A DNA stretch of 11,793 bases from an uncultured bacterium (GTDB lineage: Bacteria > Bacillota_I > Bacilli_A > RF39 > UBA660), in contig CAJMOW010000032.1 of assembly GCA_905215145.1 (NCBI GenBank), positions 1-11,793 on the forward strand, written 5' to 3'. The position numbers and the translations under genes are program-made. Position 1 is the first letter of the stretch. Each line of letters opens with the position of its first letter. The notes under the pieces were generated by a model. That model did not search any database. It saw only the letters and a list, made by a program, of their open reading frames with translations, and was not told the DNA's origin. This document shows positions 9,727 through 11,793 of this stretch, in pieces.

Positions 9727-10509
9727 TTATATTAATTTTCTAGCTACTTTAGGATTTAATAACAATTTATTGCATCTTGTAGGATGATTTTTTTGGAGAG
9801 TTTTAATTAAACTGAAAATCAAATCCTCAGAAAATAACATCTTATCATGCTCAATAATTTTAAGAATTCTATCAACAGCTACTTCTGTTTTACTACCTTT
9901 TGTATCAAAATATAGATTTACAAAATTACAGAATCGAGTTGTTAAAACTGCAGCAATATCTGCACGATAGTTAGTACCATCATATACTTGTTTTGCTAAT
10001 TCTCCTTTAACATAATCCCAATCTTTATTTAACATTGTATCTGGGTCCATTAATTTATCTAACTTATTAGCAATAAATGTAGTAAATAAGTTTCCAATAA
10101 CGTTTTCTTCAGATGTAAAACATCCTTGAGCAATATTAAGAATTAAACCTAAAGTATTAGTATCAGACCAATCTTTAAAACCTGAAATAGTATTTGCAAA
10201 AGTTACTAAACTTCGTGGGTTAACTTTCTGAACTCCACCTTCCTTCTTCATAATTTCAGGATAAGAAAGAACGAAATTGATAAAACGTCCATCAATTCCT
10301 TCCTTTTCTGCCCAACGAGCCCATACATCTTTATCGAAACCTAATTCAAAACTAATGTACCGAGTCTTTTGAGCATTATCCATAGAGTTAACGTTATAAT
10401 CTCCATTATCTGGATTAGAAGTTAATATAATAGTACAATTAGGAGGTAATGACCAACTTATATATTCGCCTCTGTCCACCAACTCCATGGTAGCTTGTAT
10501 AAATCTAGG
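9727..10509 (-). CDS. MoxR-like AAA+ ATPase, exon 2 (C-terminal 260 aa)
   Basis: This exon continues the ATPase after a group I intron and ends in TAA (9727-9729). Its first codon is CCT (Pro) at 10507-10509. The ATG just upstream (10510-10512) ends in the intron's terminal G and is not a gene start. Joined to exon 1 the protein reads DDFNRAD-PRFIQATMEL, which aligns without gaps to the MoxR pattern DEINRAPPKTQSALLE. Visible motifs, in exon-2 numbering, are sensor 1 TSNPDN around residue 32, a probable arginine finger R50 (NAQKTRY), and sensor 2 R99 (VNPRSL). The fold is a hexameric AAA+ chaperone-like remodelling ATPase; the substrate in this phage is unknown. All five Trp are TGG. The following 399-aa gene starts one base after the stop. 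Confidence 0.9.
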   Translation of the reverse strand, partial: PRFIQATMELVDRGEYISWSLPPNCTIILTSNPDNGDYNVNSMDNAQKTRYISFELGFDKDVWARWAEKEGIDGRFINFVLSYPEIMKKEGGVQKVNPRSLVTFANTISGFKDWSDTNTLGLILNIAQGCFTSEENVIGNLFTTFIANKLDKLMDPDTMLNKDWDYVKGELAKQVYDGTNYRADIAAVLTTRFCNFVNLYFDTKGSKTEVAVDRILKIIEHDKMLFSEDLIFSLIKTLQKNHPTRCNKLLLNPKVARKLI

Positions 10510-10745
10510 CATTATTGTTATCGTATAGGCTCTTTATCCTATACTTCTACGTCTTTTCTTAGGTTATAACGTAGTTCAGACTATATCATCACTATATAAA
10601 TAGTGTAGCGCACTCGTGGTACTTTACTATCCATTCCTGGACTCCATGTACTAGTCGTTGAACTTTCTAATTATTACTAATTAGCTTAGCTGCTGATTGA
10701 CCTCCTCAGGCTTTTCCAGCAATTCACGCTATTTTATGCGGACCT

Positions 10746-11489
10746 CTAGATTTTATACTTTCATTTATATCCTCCTGCAGTAAGATTTTTTCTTATAGCG
10801 CGAGATATATTACAAATTTTTAGTTCTTTTTCAGCATCTGTTTTAGAATCTCACTCTTTAATAAAAACATTATCAAGTGAATATTGAATAACAGGTATTT
10901 TCTTATATTTCTTTTTTAGTTTAGAAAGATTTTCTTTTAATTCAAATGATCATCTATATCCACCAGCAGTATAACTACGATTATTACATACACTACATAT
11001 TGCAGTAGTATCTTGGTTAGTAGATATAGCTGCATCTGTTATCGATTTATAACTTTGAAGATATTTTCCTTCTAAACTATACTGATATACCATTTTTATA
11101 TTAACTGGAGAATGTGTCTCATAATATTTCTTTTTAGAGATACTTATTCTATGTTTATATTCTTTATCTCTAATGATATTCTCAGGGTCTAAAATATGAT
11201 TTATATAAGGTTTAATACTATTTATATAGTATTTTTCTCTACTAATTCTATTTTCCTCAAGACAAGTTTCTATAACTTCAAAATAAATATTATCAATGCC
11301 ATACTTGTTATACAAATTTTGCATAGTATGATTGTGATGTTTATTTTGTTTTAAAGTAATTAGATGTTGTCTTAATCTATGCTGAATATTTTTTGAACTT
11401 CCTATATATTCTTTATCGTGGATCTTTATTTTATAAATTCCACAAACTTTTTTATAAACTTTAATCTTTTGTAATGTTAGTTTTTCCAT
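10746..11489 (-). CDS. GIY-YIG homing endonuclease with two NUMOD-type DNA-binding modules, 247 aa
   Basis: This enzyme would cut intronless copies of the ATPase gene so that repair copies the intron in. It runs from ATG (11487-11489) to TAG (10746-10748) and reads three TGAs as Trp (10950-10952, 10851-10853, 10761-10763). The GIY-YIG catalytic domain spans about residues 14-97: G17-I18-Y19, Y28-I29-G30, R38 (or R40), H42, catalytic E85 in SREKYYIN, and N97. Two tandem NUMOD1-like modules follow, at about 133-180 and 199-243. Each has the plan (V/I)xQYSL...A...TAGGY(R/K)W, and each closes on a TGA-coded Trp. With the standard code the protein would stop after residue 179, keeping catalysis but losing the second module. 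The gene fills the P1 loop of the intron, and its last codons overlap the P10/guide region. No Shine-Dalgarno is evident; a possible promoter lies just upstream. Confidence 0.92.
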
Positions 11490-11505
11490 ATTTTTAAATT
11501 TATAT

Positions 11506-11536
11506 CAAAGATACTAAATTTATTCAGGGAAACAAA
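11506..11536 (-). promoter_or_regulatory. Possible Bacteroidota-type promoter for the homing endonuclease
   Basis: On the minus strand TTTG (11536-11533) is followed after 19 bases by TATCTTTG (11513-11506). This matches the Bacteroides housekeeping promoter, with TTTG at -33 and TAnnTTTG at -7. A transcript would begin close to 11499, leaving a short AT-rich leader before the ATG at 11489. A chance match is possible in such AT-rich DNA; a lone TAnnTTTG without a -33 box occurs elsewhere on this strand (7880-7887). Confidence 0.35.
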
Positions 11537-11556
11537 ACTTTACAATATATTTTTTA

Positions 11557-11793
11557 ATCCGCACGATTAAAGTCATCAAGAATTAGAATTGTGCCATTTT
11601 CATTTCGAGAAGTAGGAACCCATGCAGGAAGAGCGTATCCCATTCGAGATATATTATCTTTAATTCTATAACCCTCTCCAATATAAGAATCTAGTACATC
11701 TGCAGATACCCAAAGACATTCCTCATCCTTAATTACTATTTCATTTTCTACAACAGGCATTCCATCATCATCAAGTCTAGGACGCTCTGTACA
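11557..11793 (-). CDS. MoxR-like AAA+ ATPase, exon 1 (partial, N-terminus outside the window)
   Basis: Seventy-nine codons are visible and the frame is open at the right window edge, so the Walker A motif lies outside. The exon ends in the Walker B motif TILILDDFNRAD, a MoxR-type signature (usually DEINRA) with Asp in place of the second acidic residue Glu. The TAA directly after it (11554-11556) is intron sequence, not a real stop. The protein continues at 10509 after splicing, in phase 0. The internal ATG at 11758-11760 is unlikely to be the start because the same frame continues upstream without a stop and AAA+ proteins need about 100 more residues before Walker B. Both Trp here are TGG. 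Confidence 0.88.

Larger units (their letters stand above)
10510..11556 (-). ncRNA. Group I intron (IA-like) inserted in the MoxR ATPase gene
   Basis: The intron is self-splicing by inference, 1047 nt, between codon GAT (Asp) and CCT (Pro). P1 is an 8-bp pairing of exon 1 end GTGCGGAT (11564-11557) with the guide GTCCGCAT (10743-10736), with the usual U-G at the splice site. P10 pairs exon 2 start CTAGATTT (10508-10501) with AAATCTAG (10753-10746). Core signatures are the P element AATTGCTGGAAA and Q element AATCAGCAGC, with P4 at 10717-10721/10691-10695. R is GTTCAACGACTAG and S is GATATAGTC, with P7 GACTA/TAGTC at 10652-10656/10579-10583. Other helices are P6 CTAATT/AATTAG, P8 10590-10605, P9 10547-10552/10569-10574 and P9.2 10523-10544. 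Extra sequence with pairing potential between P7 and P3 (P7.1/P7.2) fits subgroup IA. The intron ends in G. Its P1 loop holds a homing endonuclease gene. Confidence 0.93.

Noticed and set aside
10510..10512. ATG as the start of an independent 261-aa ATPase gene
   Set aside because: It would lack Walker A and B. The G of the ATG is the terminal G of the group I intron, and P10 pairing places exon 2 at the next codon.
11554..11760. A separate 68-aa gene ending at TAA 11554-11556
   Set aside because: It ends in a MoxR Walker B motif and its frame continues to the window edge. It is exon 1 of the ATPase, and the TAA is intronic.
1..11793. tRNA genes (including a suppressor tRNA-Trp), CRISPR arrays and insertion sequences
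   Set aside because: I saw no cloverleaf, regularly spaced repeats, transposase or terminal inverted repeats in the window.

Overview
This window is most likely part of a crAss-like (Crassvirales) phage genome that infects Bacteroidales. It is AT-rich and densely packed, it uses TGA as a tryptophan codon, and it is split into two convergent gene blocks. One block encodes very large proteins of the kind these phages package in the virion. The other encodes nucleotide-metabolism and AAA+ ATPase functions. The taxonomic call rests on gene content and architecture that I recognise, not on a search. The translation code is read directly from the sequence: three plus-strand and three minus-strand reading frames run through many in-frame TGA codons, while every real gene end is TAA or TAG.

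Left block (plus strand, 1-7239). Read with TGA=Trp, the many short standard-code ORFs merge into two or three giant genes. Positions 3-428 (open at the window edge) and 446-2803 look like one large protein split by a one-base frameshift near 405-425. Its C-terminus carries an HEFSH zincin-type metallopeptidase motif. The next gene (2803-7239, 1478 aa) overlaps it by one base (TAATG). It contains a clear RecB/Cas4-like PD-(D/E)XK nuclease domain near its N-terminus and a hydrophobic segment near its C-terminus. Two strong tandem RNA hairpins lie in its first 115 coding bases.

Middle (7238-7319). Two back-to-back intrinsic terminators separate the convergent blocks, one for each strand.

Right block (minus strand, 7344-11793). 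In order of transcription it encodes a MoxR-like AAA+ ATPase, open at the window edge and interrupted by a group I intron. Next come a conserved 399-aa protein of unknown function, a T4 gp1-type dNMP kinase, a 54-aa CxxC/CxxC zinc-ribbon-like protein and a DUF7352-like small protein. The 1047-nt intron (10510-11556) sits immediately after the Walker B motif. I could assign P1, P4, P6, P7, P8, P9 and P10 helices by eye. It carries a GIY-YIG homing endonuclease whose ORF is looped out inside P1 and has two NUMOD-type DNA-binding modules. The ATPase and the 399-aa gene use only TGG for Trp. The endonuclease and dNMP kinase use only TGA, and the large plus-strand genes mostly TGA.
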